From the NCBI GenBank assembly GCA_017591395.1, contig WEDG01003318.1, forward strand, positions 62,001 to 126,000: a stretch of 64,000 bases of DNA, in the 5' to 3' direction. Under the pieces are notes generated by a model. It did no database searches, had not been told where the DNA came from, and worked only from the letters and a program-made list of their open reading frames with translations. The stretch comes from Schistocephalus solidus (Eukaryota; Platyhelminthes; Cestoda; Diphyllobothriidea; Diphyllobothriidae). Numbering within the stretch: the stretch's first letter is position 1; each line of letters starts with the position of its first letter. Made by a program: the position numbers and the translations under genes. Shown here piece after piece: positions 22,235-33,420 of the stretch.

Positions 22235-22515
22235 TAGTCCCACGGCCGCGTGACTCAGTAGCTCGAGCGTTAAACTTCAGGTCGCAGTTTCGAACCTTGG
22301 GTATGACACCACCTGGAGTTGGGTATGACTGGCCGATGACAGTTAATGAGACAGAAATACCCATTGTAGTCTCACACGTCTTTGTCGGCATTTTTCATAT
22401 GCCTTTACTACAACTAGTCGCTGTGCGGCTGCTGGTGGTGTTTAAGAGTGATCTCCAAGGCAAAGCGGGATGAGTGAGTTGTGTTAGCAATCGGTAAGCG
22501 TTCATCTTACTTGCA
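22235..22515 (+). mobile_element. tRNA-derived SINE, old copy
   Basis: The head is GCGTGACTCAGTAGCTCGAGCG, followed by a B-box-like GCAGTTTCGAACC. The core is GGGTATGACTGGCCGATGACAG with AGACAGAAATACCCATT. The tail is GCTGTGCGGCTGCTGG, then GGCAAAGCGGGATGAG, ending near AGCGTTCATC. The ribozyme-like motif is mutated (CCGATGA). Confidence 0.75.
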
Positions 22516-23094
22516 AGTCGAAAAACGCCCGATAGCCACACTGGATGAAGTCGCAACAGAGGCTTATTACCAAGAAGGCCAAATAGCGATGTAATGTTCT
22601 AGTCTAGATAACTTGCTGATAAGGGTAAGCGGCAACTCAAACCCAAGTTTGCAGATCAAAGTTTAGTTGCCGAACGAGCAGTCCCTTACACCGACGGCTG
22701 AGGCCACGGGCCTATGAAATTTGGTAACACGCGCAGTCAGAAATCATGGGCGTCAAGCTGGGGTCCAAATGCCATGCACTACGGCAGACATGAATGTCCT
22801 TTGCCATAAATAATCGCTATGCTCCTTGTCGCGAATTGCAATGCGAACCCCATGTTTGCTGAGCGACAGTGCTGTTGGATTTTAGGGGAAAAGCACTTTG
22901 GCATAGATGATGCCTTGCTGCAATATAAAAATTTTTTCCATTACCCGCAGTTTTAGTTGTTAAAACGTTTCTGAGTAGAAGAGACAGAGGGAATGCTCGG
23001 ATCCAGAAATGCAGTTTATGTGCTGCCTCATGAAAAAATATCTTTGCGATTGTAAAAGACAACCTAGTTAAGTTTTTTATGTTAATTATCGCGC
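22516..23094. other. no gene recognised
   Basis: I see no coding signal and no repeat family in this stretch. Confidence 0.4.
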
Positions 23095-23833
23095 AGCATA
23101 ATCCCTAGTTATTTCAGTCATGGCAGGATGCTGACTTTTAAATTATTTTCTTTCGGTTTGCCTTCAAAAACTACACTCCAGTTAAAATAAGTACAAAATG
23201 TGCAAAAGTTTATTTTATTGATTTTTGATGTTCTCATAACTTCAAAAATATTTTATAGAAAACATGCTCAACAATATTCTTTTTTATACTTTTTGGTAGC
23301 AAATTACGTCTTCTTAAAACTTGATACTGGAAGCAATGGTCATTCGGTTTGCAAAAAAAACTTTTTCATTTGCATGCAATGTTTTCAACCTCTAAGGTGA
23401 ATATTTTCTGTGAAAGAAAATCATAAATATCTATGCGCTATTAGGAAGACGTCGCATACGGCTCAAAAAATGTTGCTGGGGATAAGTGACATGCTGCATA
23501 TTTGAGATGCCATATTAATAAATGAAGGGCAGGATGCTTTAGGAATGAGCCTTTGACAGTTTTAAAGATTCTTGTAGTAAGAAATTCTTTTAAACTGAAA
23601 ATAACCATTTTAAGGTATGAATTTTGACGAGCACCTACTTTTATACAAAGTGAGTACAAGAAAACATAATTTTATGCATCCTTCCTGTGAACTCTTTTTG
23701 AATTTACGAGGACATTAAAAATAAAAGTGAAATATTCCTGTTAGGTAAGCAGTCATTGCTTACCGAGGGTAGTTTTTCACGCGTCCGGAAGACAACTTGG
23801 CATCCTGCCATCACTGAAATACGTTGAGATTAT
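23095..23833. mobile_element. ~740 bp element with imperfect terminal inverted repeats
   Basis: The left end (23095-23132) reads CATAATCCCTAG then TATTTCAGTCATGGCAGGATGC. The reverse complement of the right end (about 23799-23833) reads CATAATCTCAAC then TATTTCAGTGATGGCAGGATGC. Similarity continues inward to an ACTAC.CTC block. A related element lies at 26484-27187. The interior is AT-rich and non-coding, as in a MITE-like non-autonomous element. I could not identify a clear target-site duplication or assign a superfamily. Confidence 0.65.
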
Positions 23834-23889
23834 GCCCTACGATTACTAGTGTTACAGTCGTACATAAACTACAGATGAACAATTCCGTC

Positions 23890-24065
23890 CCTCTGGTCTT
23901 TGTTTATCTGCCCTTACTACTACTACTAATAATAATAATAATAATAATACTGCTATTAGTTGCTGTGCGGTTGCTGGCGGGGCTCGAGAGTGAGCCCCAA
24001 GGCAGAACGGAACGGATGAGTTCCGTTAGCGATCGGTGTGCATTCATCAACGAATGTACTTTAAC
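23890..24065 (+). mobile_element. tRNA-SINE tail fragment with (AAT)n
   Basis: Retains TCTGGTCTTTGT, a (CTA)n/(AAT)n tract, GTTGCTGTGCGGTTGCTGGC, GCCCCAAGGCAGAACGG and GCGATCGG. These are the 3' half of the tRNA-SINE family, second tail variant. Head and core are missing. Confidence 0.65.
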
Positions 24066-24599
24066 TACCTCTTCAAATCGAATATCCATTTCAGAATTTC
24101 AACTTACATTTAATCAGACTTCACGTCTTCTCTATGTGTGCTGCCAAGCGAGCGTTTGTTGCTCAATCCTCAATTAAAATGGTTAAAACCTTTTCAAGGC
24201 GAAAATTACTAGAGAAAGGGGAAGGCGCGGAGCCACATATACTTCTGTTGTAGTACTAGCGTCTGCCGTTGGGACTCAAAATTATCGCCGTGTGTGTCTG
24301 TGATAGCTCCGTTTCCAGAGCACCCAACACAAAGCCGGGAACACTAGCTTGCCTCATAGCACATACACACACAATTGCGCAGTTTCGGACTCTCTGGGCT
24401 TCCACAATGACACATAACCTGTCCTGTGAAGGGTTCCAGTGAGTTTATCGTGTAAGCGTACTTCTGACGCTGTAATACTTCAATCGTGGGAAACTATACG
24501 TGAAAATGGATCCCTATGTTAGCGCATGTGGTCAGCCCCTAGAAGAAATTGAACTCAGCAAGCTGCCCATAACAGAACCAATAGATCCCCGATGGTATG

Positions 24600-24760
24600 G
24601 CTGTTGACTGCCTTTTTGGCTCTGCCATGAAACTGGGCCAAAATGGATGAGCTAGGAGACAGAGCGGCAGCTACTATCACTAAAACCATATTCACCCGCA
24701 AATCACCGACCCTATCACCACCATTCTGTCTAGCACACTTTGTACATCGACGGTACTGAG
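24600..24760 (+). mobile_element. degenerate LINE/SINE 3' tail
   Basis: Weak match to the shared tail: CTCTGCCATGAAACTGGGCC, AGAGCGGCAGCTACTATCACT, CGCAAATCACCG and TACATCGACGGTACTG correspond in order to tail landmarks of LINE A. An old fragment, called on the order of landmarks only. Confidence 0.4.
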
Positions 24761-24959
24761 TACCCAATTGTAGTTTGGTCTGGATAAATACGCGGTCATT
24801 TCTCTAAATGACGCCCGGCAGTAGTTATCGGTCCACGTGATCTCTATGCTGCCTGCTTAATGTGTACCGCGAGGCAACCAGACTCTCGTTTTATTATTTC
24901 GCCTCTACAGCCCAGACCATTATATGGACTCAGAAAGTTAAATGACAGCTCGCCCGTTG

Positions 24960-25385
24960 GTTCTGACGATGTCCACCATATGTTCCACAGATTACTGGTG
25001 CAGGGACGGCGATTTTCCCCTAGCTTAGTTTTAAGTGATAGTCGACTTACGCTGCATCTACTGCCCTCTCCCTCTCTCGCTTCCGTCACTCGTCTGCACT
25101 CGGTGTCAAGACAGAATCAAGAAGGCAGAATGTGGCATCCGACGCTGGTGGCTGGCGTGGCGGGCGACTCTTCTGATCATGCCGCCAAACCTGAATCAGA
25201 TCCCATTGATCCAAATGGCCAGAGTGGCTGGGGCGGCGTGACCCGGTAACTACGCGTGTCACCATGCTCTCATATTTGGCCTTCCTTGTGGGAGCTCAAC
25301 TCGGATAATGACTGTCGTGCCCTGATCTGATCCCCCTGCTGGTCCAGCAGATCTAATACGCGGCCTTTTTAAAGGGCGCAATTAT
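24960..25385 (-). mobile_element. SINE of the LINE-tail family, diverged
   Basis: On the plus strand it reads tail first: GACGATGTCCACCATATG, GTGCAGGGACGGCGA, GTTTTAAGTGATAGTCGACTTACGC, CGGTGTCAAGACAGAATCAAG. The SINE body follows: GTGTCACCATGCTC, CAACTCGGATAATGACTGTCGTGCCCTGATCTG. No 5S head is seen at the expected right end. Confidence 0.65.
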
Positions 25386-25576
25386 ACCATAATTATCTCA
25401 TGAAAGGCTTGAAATTTAAACGAAATTAGATGTAAACTATACCTATAAATGTAAATAAGTCTTACTAGGGTGTGCGGCTACGACAGTGCCTTAACAGGTT
25501 TGCCAAATTTCACTCATTTCCTTACAATACGTAATAGAGAAGGCCTAAAATCTATTTTTTTAAAATTCAGTCGGCA

Positions 25577-25657
25577 GCCTTGGTGGGATTCGAACCCACG
25601 CCAGAAAGGGGAAGGCTTTAGTACAGTGAAAGCGCTAGGTAACTGAGCTACGAGGCC
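25577..25657 (-). pseudogene. tRNA-like sequence
   Basis: Minus-strand reading gives TAGCTCAGTTACCTAGCG (A-box-like D arm) and a perfect T arm, GTGGG-TTCGAAT-CCCAC (B box). The acceptor ends can mostly pair (GGCCTCG with CAAGGCT). The anticodon loop lacks the normal U33 and the variable region is long. It looks like a tRNA pseudogene or a SINE head rather than a functional tRNA. I do not assign an isotype. Confidence 0.45.
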
Positions 25658-25857
25658 CCACCGGGAGCCTTGAATTTAATCACACTTGTGTCAAGTTACC
25701 CACTCAGCCTACTGAACGTATGGAATTCCCCAGTTTTGATACAGTGAGCTGACTTCCCAAGCAGGCTTTCCTAAGCTATCAATCGAGAATCCACCAGGCA
25801 CAATTAATTAGTAGAGGATTTCGGCAAATATGAATAATTCCTTTGACCCCATTGTGA

Positions 25858-25921
25858 AAATCTCGGTGGGATTCAAACCCACGCTGTCCGCTTGCTGGCG
25901 TAGGTTAGAACTTCATCGAGA
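25858..25921 (-). pseudogene. second tRNA-like sequence
   Basis: Shares the T arm GTGGG-TTTGAAT-CCCAC with the tRNA-like copy 200 bp to the left. Its ends pair (TCTCG with CGAGA). The D and anticodon arms are degenerate. Two neighbours with one T arm suggest a short repeat family distinct from the 305 bp SINE. Confidence 0.3.
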
Positions 25922-26483
25922 CAGCCAATTTTTCAGAAGTTTGTCAAAGGAATTATAAAAATCTGCCAAAATCCTCGAGGATATTTGATTTGAATGTTTG
26001 TAAACAGCCGAGACTCAAGATGATAGCTGCAATTTCAACGATTTTATTTTACTTTTATGTGCTATGTACCGGAAAGTGAAATTGAAGTTTAAAACTTACA
26101 AAGAGAGTAGGCACGAAGACAAATACCTGAAAAATGTGCGACCCAATGATGGACCGAACTCACCACAGCTACCACTTGCAATCGCTGAAAATTAGCAATC
26201 CACGGATAGAAGCGTGGAAGTATAATGAAGGAGATTACGTTAAAAGTGTGGATGCCTGGAGTTAAGTGAATGTAGAATGATGAGAGAAAGGGATGGCTGA
26301 GAGGACTATATACTAAGAGGCAGTATTTTTGAAACCATACCCTCGTCATTTGAAACCTCCGGTTCAATTTCAGAGTACTATACACAGGGGATATACTATC
26401 TCATGAGATGTTAGCCAAAATTCTAAAAGCTGATTTCGTCCAGAACTATTACTCAGTTATGGTTGTGTAATTTATTATTTTGC
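25922..26483. other. no gene recognised
   Basis: A minus-strand open stretch at 26089-26385 is anonymous. I see no repeat match. Confidence 0.4.
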
Positions 26484-27187
26484 CGCATAATATCCAAATT
26501 TTGATGTCACTTCAGGATTCAGGCGTCGGGACGAGATTCCTTTCGATCGCATAAAAAGCTACACTCTACAGAATGGCTACTTCAACATTTAAAGTTGTTG
26601 AAGTAGATTTTCAATACTCTTATATATGTTATAAAAAGCATGCGCAAAGCTATTCTTTCTTGTAGGAATTTGGTAGAAACATATGAATTTTTCTGTTTCA
26701 AGAATGAGAAAATTTAACCTTGGGAATTATACATGCATCAAGCATCGTATTTGTGCCATTTTTACTGCTGTAGGTGAAGTATACAACGTGGCCTGCATCC
26801 ACAAAAAAGATTTATCATCCATCGATGACCTTTTCCTAAATATGCATAGAAATTTTTGAATTTCCTTATATGGAATATCAGCAGTTTGGCTTTTCAAAAT
26901 CCCGCTAGCATGTGCAACAGCGGGTGGGGTACAAAATTATTCGGGAATTAGAAGAGTTCTTTCCAATCAAAAAGAAACCACCTTTTAAATATAAAATTGT
27001 AAGAAAAGTAATTTTCTACCTAAATATGTACAATAACTATTCTTCTGTGCATTGTGTATCAATGCGAAAAATTAATATTGTATCAGTAGTCATGTTTAAA
27101 TAATTGCAGCTTTTGTAGGCGGCAGGACAAAAATCTCTTCCAATAACCGGTATCCTAAAGTGACTGAAATATTTGGGGATTATACTG
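26484..27187. mobile_element. ~700 bp element with imperfect terminal inverted repeats, second copy
   Basis: The left end reads CATAATATCCAAATTTT...GTCACTTCAGGATTC. The reverse complement of the right end reads TATAATCCCCAAATATTTC...GTCACTTTAGGATAC. The interior resembles the 23.1 kb copy: both have a tract near ATGCKCAA followed by TATTCTT and a TTTGGTAG motif (26670 here, 23290 there). It is more diverged than the first copy and has no coding capacity. Confidence 0.55.
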
Positions 27188-27889
27188 CAGGAGACTACTT
27201 AAGCATTCTATTCAATTCGGAAAAAAATTAGAATATCATATAATATGTCATGTGATCTAACATCTACCGAATTTATTAATCTATGACACCGAAAACTACG
27301 GTTATCTATTTAATTTCGTCCTCCTTTTATCGTAAACGTTTTGCTGAACAGGTTTTAAGGATTTACGCTGATCGGTGGTACATATCTATTCTTGAGATCG
27401 ACTTCGCAAGCGTTTTTGAACCGCGAAAATTTGACTTCATCCAAAAAGCTCTTAAATTAGTGTTGAAATGGCAGCTTACAAACTTTTAGAAATATCCCCT
27501 CCTTCGCATTTCGTCTTGTCCTTATGTGAGTAGAGAGGGTTTTTCGACTCTATTAACAGAATGAGTGATTATTCCAATAATTATTGAATGCAGAAATGAT
27601 GTCAAGCAATTCATTTATTATGAAAATTCTGACTTCTGAAATACTTTATTTCTTTCATTTATGTATTATCTCGTCAATTTGGAATAAGTTCTGGTTTGCT
27701 GACTGCGGCTCATAGGATACTGCAAGTAACAATAACCTAATGGCCAATGTCTACTTCTGCAATAAACGAAATATTCCCTTTCCAAACCTGTATTTGTTTT
27801 ATCGCCTCGTTAGCTGAATACTATTCGAAAAAAACCAGCTCATGGCGTCTGAAATAACTCCAAGGATAGAGAACTCAGTTACGCCAGTC
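27188..27889. other. no gene recognised
   Basis: AT-rich sequence with a short anonymous open stretch at 27283-27489. Confidence 0.4.
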
Positions 27890-28160
27890 CTGCCAACTTG
27901 CATTTTGCGTGGAGGATGCAGCGTAGGGTTTCCTCCCTGGTAGCCAGGCGGGCTGCTATAGGTTTGCTAACTGGCCAATCACGGGCCTCGCTGATGACGA
28001 GAATAGCGTAGAGTAACGTGACTGACATGATAAGCTTGTAGAGGCAGCCGTTTACTATCTCGCAACATAAGCATACTGTTTGTTCCTCTTAAACTAAATT
28101 TCCACCAAAAAGACGTTATCCAGCGTATGGACTTACCTACTTGTAAATTACCATACGAAC
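27890..28160 (+). promoter_or_regulatory. candidate 5' leader/promoter of the NOS1AP-like gene
   Basis: This stretch is visibly less AT-rich than its surroundings and lies directly upstream of the recognised first coding exon. A CCAAT motif is present at 27975-27979. No TATA box or clear splice acceptor is evident, so I cannot say whether it is promoter, untranslated exon or both. An in-frame TAA at 28095, with no in-frame ATG after it, isolates the start at 28161. Confidence 0.3.
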
Positions 28161-28271
28161 ATGCCCTTTCGCAAGCATAACTACGACTTCATGCTGGACG
28201 ATGGATTGGATACACGAATCCCCGTCTACAGTGACGAAGTCTTCAAGCATGGAATTCATTTTTGCGCTAAA
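28161..28271 (+). CDS. first coding exon of a NOS1AP (CAPON)-like PTB-domain adaptor
   Basis: The exon encodes 37 residues, starting MPFRKHNYDFMLDDG and ending in HGIHFCAK, followed at once by the splice donor GTGAGT at 28272. From memory, NOS1AP/CAPON proteins begin with the same layout: MP, a short basic/Asn/Tyr stretch, DDG, RIP, an F-x-HGI-x-F block, then AK at the entry to the phosphotyrosine-binding domain. NOS1AP links neuronal nitric oxide synthase to partners such as small GTPases and scaffold proteins, and the nematode relative works with the dystrophin complex. The ATG is the first in frame after a TAA at 28095. Translation past the donor meets a stop within a few codons, which supports the exon end. 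The next exon, which should open with a Y-[IV]-G-S-L-D-like motif, was not found downstream. The exon is intact and phase 0. Its function here is inferred from family resemblance only. Confidence 0.72.
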
Positions 28272-31200
28272 GTGAGTTCACAGTTCCCGTATTAACAGTA
28301 CTTCCTAGAAATATTTTATCTAGGTTTTTCATCATCTGAGTTTTGTTTCACAGTATCTGTACTGTATATAATACAGAAAAATGCATTTTTGATGAATTTG
28401 CAAAACTTTAGTGTAAAAGCATTACGTCATAAAGATGACATTGTTGAAGACAATATTTTAGGTTTTTTTAGCCTGAAATAGCACCTATTCGTGGCTGGTC
28501 TGACATTCGTGACTGTCTTAGCTACATAATCTCTGGTGAATATTTTGTGACCAGTAACGGTTCTGTTCTGAAGCTAACGCGCTGTGTCATTTTGTCGATG
28601 GCAGACATACTGTCGTTCTAATGATTTACCGAATATAAGATTTCTGAGAATTTAAACGGCCTCACACACTGTACTGGAGTGTAGTGGATCCCGTTCTGAA
28701 GACGTTTCATGTGTAGATTTCAAGTAGCTTTCCATTGTTTTGCCTATCCCCCGACACCCATCAGTGTACTGACTCTTGTTGACTTCTGAGTTCTCGATAT
28801 ATTTACAGCTTTGTGACAGGAATTGCCAAAAAATGTGCTTAAAGTTTTTTATTTGTTATACCCCGTTAAGTGTATGCTGTGTTTCGAATTACGAAAGGTG
28901 TCGTTGAACACTGCCATATATCTGTACTATTTTGATGACTTGTTTGGTCGTTTTAATTCAGTATCGAGTACGGGCTTCTGTAATAAAATTCGCCTTCTTA
29001 AATGTATATTGTTGACTATAAACCGCTTTTAACAACAGTATTAAAAGTTATTGCCGGTTTTAATATCTCTATATTAGTATACGACCGTCCATTTTAACAC
29101 TACTATGCTGACACACCTACGGGTACAAGGGGTACCTCTCACACCAGAACGATCGTCAAAGCGCAGTTTTGTAGAAGGAATTAGAATGCAATTTTAAAGT
29201 GCGCTCTTGTTCAATGCACTTATTTCTGACTGGTTATTTGTGGCATTTCACGCCTAAAGCTCTCCCTGCATTGAAATGCGCTTTAGTTCATATCCCTTCA
29301 TTAAAAATTGAAAGTCTTCTGGTTTTTCTAACTGGCATCACCGCAGTGAACCAATTGGAATGGCGACTAATAATATCGTCAATAAATGACATAGTTTAAA
29401 TTGTCTAGGAGAAGTTTCCACATTTCAGATCACTACTCACCCCTGCAGCAATCTATTGTCTCAGCGCTGAGCCCTACACGAACAATTCCACAAAGCAGGC
29501 GCTTTCAGCAAATATGTTTAGTAAATTATTGAAACCAGCGTACTGTGCGCCCCATTGTTTGTGCAATACGGAGATATGATTGGCTGGCAAAAGACAGTTT
29601 GCAAAAGTTGCCTAGTTGTGAGACTAAAAGTCAAAAGCAAGCAATCGTCCCTTCGAAATTTACTCTGAATATGTCTGTGCAGACTCCTTATAAGAGAGGT
29701 CAGTCGATGGCGCGAATTTTTCTAAATTAAGGCGTTTTATGGCATACAGAGGTCACTTATGGTTCGAAGCAAAAACAAAATATTCTGCCATAAAATTTCC
29801 TTCAAAAGTTCTCGGACTGTAATATTTACCATCGAAGGTGATCCTCAAGGCTCAAATGGGTGGTACAATGCCTTCGCGAAGCACAGAACTCTCTAAATGT
29901 ACCGTTTTTGTGAAACCGGAATTCTGCTAAGATTTCAATAATGATTACCCAAGAAACTTACCCAATAACTGAAAAAACCTTCACTGAAGCTCATTTTACC
30001 ATTTTTTTGTAAACTTTGAATAGTACCTAATTTTCTATCTTAAGATTTTATTGACAAGTTAGTATTCTAGGCGTTCGCAGAGTGGCCTTCTGCGGGTCCA
30101 GACACTAGGGGAGCCTGAAGTTGATTTTGCTTTACTATGAAACACGAACACACTTTTTCAACTCATTTTACTACCCTCAAAGATAACATCTTTCGACCGA
30201 TCGTTTGAAACTCGTTAATAAATATAAAAATACAGTAATTTTCGGTCATTTCTCAGTTAAAAAGCACTTACCGGTAGAACGAAGTGTAACGTTTGGGAAT
30301 AATTCTATTAACTGTCCGGGATTTTAATACAAGGTAAGAGGTGACATGTATCCTGCGCGTTAGCATGTGGTTTTTTTCCTACTTATGGCTCTGGAGGTTG
30401 TTGACGTGACCACCGTATTCTCTCATCCCCACCGTTTGCCGGCTATCAGGTACAACTTCGAAGGCAGCACCTACAAATCGTTCTGAACTGGTTTTACATC
30501 AAAATATTTGGCATTTATCATCAGCTTGAACTTTTTCCTGATTCAAGGTCGTCACGATTGCCATTACCTGATGAAAGTGGGATAAATCAATATTTTTACC
30601 TTTGGAGAATGCTCCTTAAATAAGTGTACGGTTTTATAGATTGTCCCCCAGATCGTAGCTGTTTTTTATACTTCATTATGTTGTTCTTCGGGTTGTATTA
30701 CATTTTCGTGTGTGTTTGACCAATCTCAGAACTCAAGACTCTTATACCAAACATTACATAGGTAGAAACGCACTGCGAGCCTTAAATAGCAGTAACGTTC
30801 CTGTCTGTTGAACAGTCGGTCTATCTGATTCTCGCTCACGGGATCTTAAAACACAAGACTGCCGCCACCGTTCCGAACCCTGACTTTTTAAATCAGCTGA
30901 GTGATCTTAGAAAGCGCATCGGGCATTCCAACTGAAGCATTTATTTCCATAGGTTGGTGTAAAATTTTGTAGTAGACAAAACGTACTTCCCTTTTAACAA
31001 AGGCCTTTTCCAACCTGGATAAAATATGTCTGTCAACTGAGCAGCTGTGGATGCCTGAGTTTTCCTAGTTAGTGATGACGGGGGTTTAAAAATGAAGCTT
31101 TTTTGGCAAATACTTCGGACTCTATTGGTGTTTGACTCCACTGTTGATGAGAATTTAGAACAACAGGAAATATTAGACCGGTTTAGTGGATCTGCCTGAG

Positions 31201-31285
31201 GGAATAAGTCATCTACCACTTTGGGGTGTGCAAAAGATTCTCCAAGCACTATGCCCCGACACAAACGGAAATAGTTAACGGACAC
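28272..31285 (+). other. putative intron DNA, no further exon found
   Basis: AT-rich sequence after the NOS1AP-like donor. I looked for a continuation of the PTB domain and found none. Open stretches at 28823-29032, 29199-29399 and 30941-31285 (minus) are anonymous. Confidence 0.45.
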
Positions 31286-31289
31286 ACTC

Positions 31290-31625
31290 CTCCCGTTTTA
31301 CCATGGGGCTCACTCTCGAGCCCTCATGGGCAGTTGGCCAGTGGCTCATAGACAGACAGGCAAAGCCCGCCAGTGAGCACCAAGGCATAACGCGACGAGT
31401 GTACCCCTTCGGTGAGCTCATTGCGAACACTTTATATATGCGATCACGAATATAAGGGCAATGAGCCCTTGGCTCACTGTTTCGGGCGCTAGACATTTAA
31501 CCATCAGGTCGTAGGCTCAAGAGTCAGGGGTCGCATACCCTGCACTTGGGTATAGCTAGCTGATGCCGACTACGTAGCCAGAAATAGTCCTTTTACTCTT
31601 CTTTGTCTTGGTTGATAATAGTCTT
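31290..31625 (+). mobile_element. tRNA-derived SINE, old copy with flanking tail
   Basis: Order: tail-like segment with GGGGCTCACTCTCGAGCCC and AAGGCATAACGCGACGAGTG (31300-31400), then a head (GAGCCCTTGGCTCACTG; GTAGGCTCAAGAGTC), then a core (TTGGGTATAGCTAGCTGATGCCGAC, TAGCCAGAAATAGTCC, CTTCTTTGTCTTGG). The ribozyme-like motif is mutated to CTGATGC. Confidence 0.65.
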
Positions 31626-33090
31626 CTGTCTAGTACAACCGAAAGCACAGATGCTTTATGCTTAAGTGAGCAATTCACATTCTGCATGAATTTACGGGTT
31701 TTAATCTCTCGAAAGTCTTATGAATAAGCGCAAAATAATATAAGGAGTTCGGATGCGGCCCTCCAATTTCCATGTTTTTGACCTTGAACCAGAAATGTTC
31801 GCGTGGTTGCAGGATGGATCCCAAATGTCGGTTCAACGCAAAAAGTCTGCTAGCAGGGCAGATATTTACACCTGTTAGTCCGAACCCAATTGCAGGACAT
31901 GAAACAAGTACTAATTAACTGTTGTGGCCCCGGTATATCAGCATTCACTTAAGGATTTAAACCACATAATTCTGTGTCAAGTACACACTCTCCTGCCCTC
32001 GCTCGATGCTGTTACATATACACCCATAGAACAAAACTATCCTACATCTATGAAATAAGCAAAATAGAATTGAAAATTTTAGAAAAGTTCATGTTAGTTA
32101 CACAGATTGCAATGAAATGCAGGTTAGTTAATTATAGAGCAAATTTGCCAAGGCAAATGGTGTCTGAATTCGTGTTTCGTACCTGTCTTCAACCAAATAA
32201 CCTTCTTGCGTCAGCTGACACGTTCAGGTTCCAGTACAGGCAGTCATTTGAAAAACATCCGGCAATATCTTTGTTTAAAAAGCATTGTAATTATTGGAAG
32301 TGCATAGACTGCCCGTTGACCCAAATAAGTCAAGTTCCGCAATGATACCCTTATAAACGCTGTCGCAGTCAAGATCGGAATAATTATGCTGTGGATTATA
32401 AATAATCAGAGACTGGCGCTAATGGCAAGGCAAGGGGAAAAATGCAAAAAAAGCAACCACCTGTTTGGCGGATGTGCGGGGGCAGGGTTTAGGAGTGGCC
32501 GGATTTGCCAAACAGGGAGGTGAAGGAGAGAGCAAGGATTATGCTCTAGCACAGGGAGCAGGGGAAGGGTGTCAACGGATGGTTCTGTACCACATCGCTG
32601 TAAAGCAGCGTGTTACGCTGTGGGTAGGCAGAGCTTTGGGTTCATCTTGGACCATACAGTAGCAGTTAAATATGAACAAATGACGCCTGTGTGCACAAGG
32701 ATGAGTTGACTAACCGTTTCAAGTGTCAACTGGCTCAGGACAATGGAGCCCCCAAGCCGGAATTTTGTAAATGACTCTAGATGTCGAAATGAGGTCTATC
32801 TGTTTGGCCGCTGGCAGGCATTTGAGCCGCAATTGAGTTAGAGGCGGAATATTTAATTTCTAATTCAGTCAGGCAGGATGGTACCACCACTTGGAAAGAC
32901 GCCTATTCATTGGATCAATAAAATCTGCTTCACAGAAGGACATGAAAGGGTAAATTAATATTGAAGAGAATAGTAAAAACAGCCTATAGCTGTCTTTAAG
33001 GCGAAGATGGGAAGCGCACAAGAAAACGGCTCATAATTCAAAATCCTGAAAATGGCATAGCCATAAAATGAAACGTTCTTTACTTGAATT
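31626..33090. other. no gene recognised
   Basis: Contains a purine-rich GC-richer patch at 32440-32660 (GGAGGTGAAGGAGAGAGC) with no identifiable function. The open stretch at 31974-32345 is anonymous. Confidence 0.4.
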
Positions 33091-33099
33091 TCATTGACA

Positions 33100-33420
33100 T
33101 TAGATTAGATTTTCTGGTTTGTTTGAAACCTTTCTAGCTTATATTAGTGTTTTTTACAGCACATCACACAAAAACAATAGGTTCTGTGATATTAAACAGC
33201 ATAGGAAATTTCAAAAATATCCGGTAACTTCGGATATCATCCAAATCTTGCCTGTTTTCTTGCAGTAAATTAAATTGGATATGCAGCTTTCTTTAGTAAA
33301 AGACTTTCTGAGCCTAAAATGTATTTAAATGAATGAATGTTTTATTACTTAATTAAATTTTGATCGAAACGTTGCATGAGCTAATTCATCTACTGTATGC
33401 CTTCGGCAAGTGGGGCCAAA
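33100..33420 (+). repeat. dispersed repeat, copy 1
   Basis: Shares ordered blocks with 41790-42070: CATAGGAAATTT, GGATAT..., CCAAATC.TG.CTGTTT..TGCA, CTTTAG.AAA and TTTAATTAAATTTTGAT. The blocks are spaced similarly in both copies. It is non-coding and the family is unknown. Confidence 0.5.

Noticed and set aside
28005..28020. CTGATGACGAGAA near the NOS1AP-like leader as another hammerhead core
   Set aside because: There is no room for a helix II and no matching helix I strands; chance match.
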